5,469 bases of DNA from Solirubrobacteraceae bacterium. Its GTDB lineage: Bacteria > Actinomycetota > Thermoleophilia > Solirubrobacterales > Solirubrobacteraceae. Position numbers and translations under genes: made by a program. The stretch is from NCBI GenBank assembly GCA_030151725.1, contig JASLDD010000243.1:1-5469 (forward strand), in the 5' to 3' direction. The notes under the pieces were generated by a model. That model saw nothing but the letters and a program-made list of their open reading frames with translations, searched no databases and had not been told where the DNA came from. The stretch's first letter is position 1; the number at the start of each line of letters is the position of its first letter. Below are positions 4,643 through 5,469 of the stretch, piece after piece.

Positions 4643-5464
4643 ATGAGCAAGCGTCGCCTCGACACCCTGCTGGCGGAGCGTGGCCTGTTCGCCTCGCGCA
4701 CACGCGCCGCGGCATCGGTGATGGCGGGCGAGGTGTGGCTCGGAGCCGGCGAGCGCCGCGCGGCCAAGCCCGGTGAAATGGTCGACGTGGAGGAGATCGT
4801 GAAGCTGGCGGAGCGTCCCGCATTCGTCTCCAGAGGGGGCATCAAGCTCGCCAACGCGCTCGCCTCCTCGGGCCTCGAGGTCGAGGGTCGTCGGGCGCTG
4901 GACGTGGGAGCCTCGACGGGTGGCTTCACCGACTGCCTGCTGCAGCGGGGGGTTCGTGAGGTGATCGCGGTGGACGTCGGCTACGGCACGCTCGACTATG
5001 CCCTGCGCACCGATCCGCGCGTGGTGGTCCTGGAGCGCACGAACGCCCGCGCGCTCGTGCCGGAGATGTTGCCGGGGGCAGGCGATGCGACGTTAAGGCC
5101 GTTGGATCTGGCCACGGTCGATGTGTCGTTCATCTCTCTCTCCAAGGTTTTGGGAGCGGTTGTGGGCTGTCTCGCCGACGGCTATGACGTGCTCGCGCTC
5201 GTCAAGCCACAGTTCGAGCTTGGCCGGGGCCGTGTGGGCAAGGGTGGCGTGGTTCGCGAGGGGGCCGATCGTCGCGAGGCGCTGCTCGGCGTGGGACGCA
5301 GCGCGCTCGGGCTCGGCTGTGCGGTGCTCGGCTATCACTCCTCACAGCTGGCCGGTCCAAAGGGCAATCGTGAGACGTTCATATGGCTGGCGGACCCGGC
5401 CCGTGGAGAAGGTGCCCGTGAGGCGCAGGAGCTCGAGGCTATGGCACGTAAGGTCGAGCCGTGA
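4643..5464 (+). CDS. tlyA: TlyA family rRNA (cytidine-2'-O)-methyltransferase
   Basis: TlyA transfers a methyl group from SAM to a ribose 2'-OH of rRNA: C1920 of 23S and, in some members, also C1409 of 16S. Loss in mycobacteria gives capreomycin/viomycin resistance; the older 'hemolysin' name is misleading. The 273-aa protein has an N-terminal S4 RNA-binding domain (RLDTLLAERGLFASRTRAAASVMAG, about residues 5-50), a linker RPAFVSRGGIKL, and an FtsJ/RrmJ-like methyltransferase domain with SAM motif DVGASTGGFTD (87-97). The K-D-K-E catalytic set is intact: Lys68 (SRGGIKL), Asp160 (VDVSFISL), Lys188 (LVKPQFE) and Glu244 (GNRETF). VGYGTLDYALRTDPRVVVLE is also characteristic. Length is close to the M. 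tuberculosis enzyme, but the dual-target subtype cannot be assigned safely. It is separated from dxs by a hairpin and probably has its own promoter. The ribosome site is weak; see the tiny ORF ending 2 nt upstream. Confidence 0.95.
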   Translation: MSKRRLDTLLAERGLFASRTRAAASVMAGEVWLGAGERRAAKPGEMVDVEEIVKLAERPAFVSRGGIKLANALASSGLEVEGRRALDVGASTGGFTDCLLQRGVREVIAVDVGYGTLDYALRTDPRVVVLERTNARALVPEMLPGAGDATLRPLDLATVDVSFISLSKVLGAVVGCLADGYDVLALVKPQFELGRGRVGKGGVVREGADRREALLGVGRSALGLGCAVLGYHSSQLAGPKGNRETFIWLADPARGEGAREAQELEAMARKVEP

Positions 5465-5469
5465 GGGAG
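5461..5469 (+). other. Possible start of the next gene (GTGA overlap) or its ribosome site
   Basis: GTG at 5461 overlaps the tlyA TGA in a GTGA arrangement and reads on as GTG AGG GAG to the window end. Alternatively GAGGGAG (5463-5469) is the ribosome site of a gene starting just outside. In actinobacteria the gene after tlyA is often nadK (NAD kinase), but nothing in these nine bases identifies it. Confidence 0.25.

Noticed and set aside
1..5469. CRISPR arrays, tRNA/rRNA genes, insertion sequences
   Set aside because: No regularly spaced repeats, cloverleaf or rRNA-like segments, or transposase reading frames were seen on either strand.

Overview
The window is high-GC DNA with compact, co-directional genes on the + strand. 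It reads as a chromosomal housekeeping segment of an actinobacterium, most likely a deep-branching lineage such as Thermoleophilia (Solirubrobacterales/Gaiellales). That placement is inferred from GC content, GTG/TTG starts, the EF-P and DXS sequence style (DXS has GGHFGANLG rather than the SGHLGPNLG form I associate with classical actinobacteria) and gene order. No search was run.

Layout: (1) 2-268, the 3' end of a VapC-like PIN-domain toxin gene cut by the window edge, with a perfect 8-bp inverted repeat across its stop codon. (2) 325-4391, a tightly packed run efp - nusB - xseB-like - ispA-type prenyl synthase - dxs. Its junctions are 0 nt, ATGA overlap, 10 nt and ATGA overlap, so co-transcription and translational coupling are likely. 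(3) 4392-4642, the only real intergenic stretch (251 nt). It holds a stem-loop terminator candidate, a perfect TGTGA-N6-TCACA palindrome of the CRP type, a TATGGT -10 hexamer placed exactly as for a leaderless start, and a tiny hydrophobic ORF ending 2 nt before tlyA. (4) 4643-5464, tlyA, an rRNA 2'-O-methyltransferase. Its last bases (GTGA) may also be the start of the next gene.

The cluster joins translation (EF-P relieving polyproline stalls; TlyA modifying rRNA), transcription antitermination (NusB) and isoprenoid supply (DXS making DXP for the MEP pathway; IspA-type synthase condensing IPP/DMAPP). It resembles the Bacillus nusB-folD-xseA-xseB-ispA-dxs-tlyA order, but folD and xseA are absent between nusB and the xseB-like gene.

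I see no wholly novel multi-gene system. The parts most worth a second look are the dxs-tlyA intergenic control region with its small hydrophobic ORF, the xseB-like gene without xseA, and a His-to-Gln change next to the catalytic glutamate of DXS.
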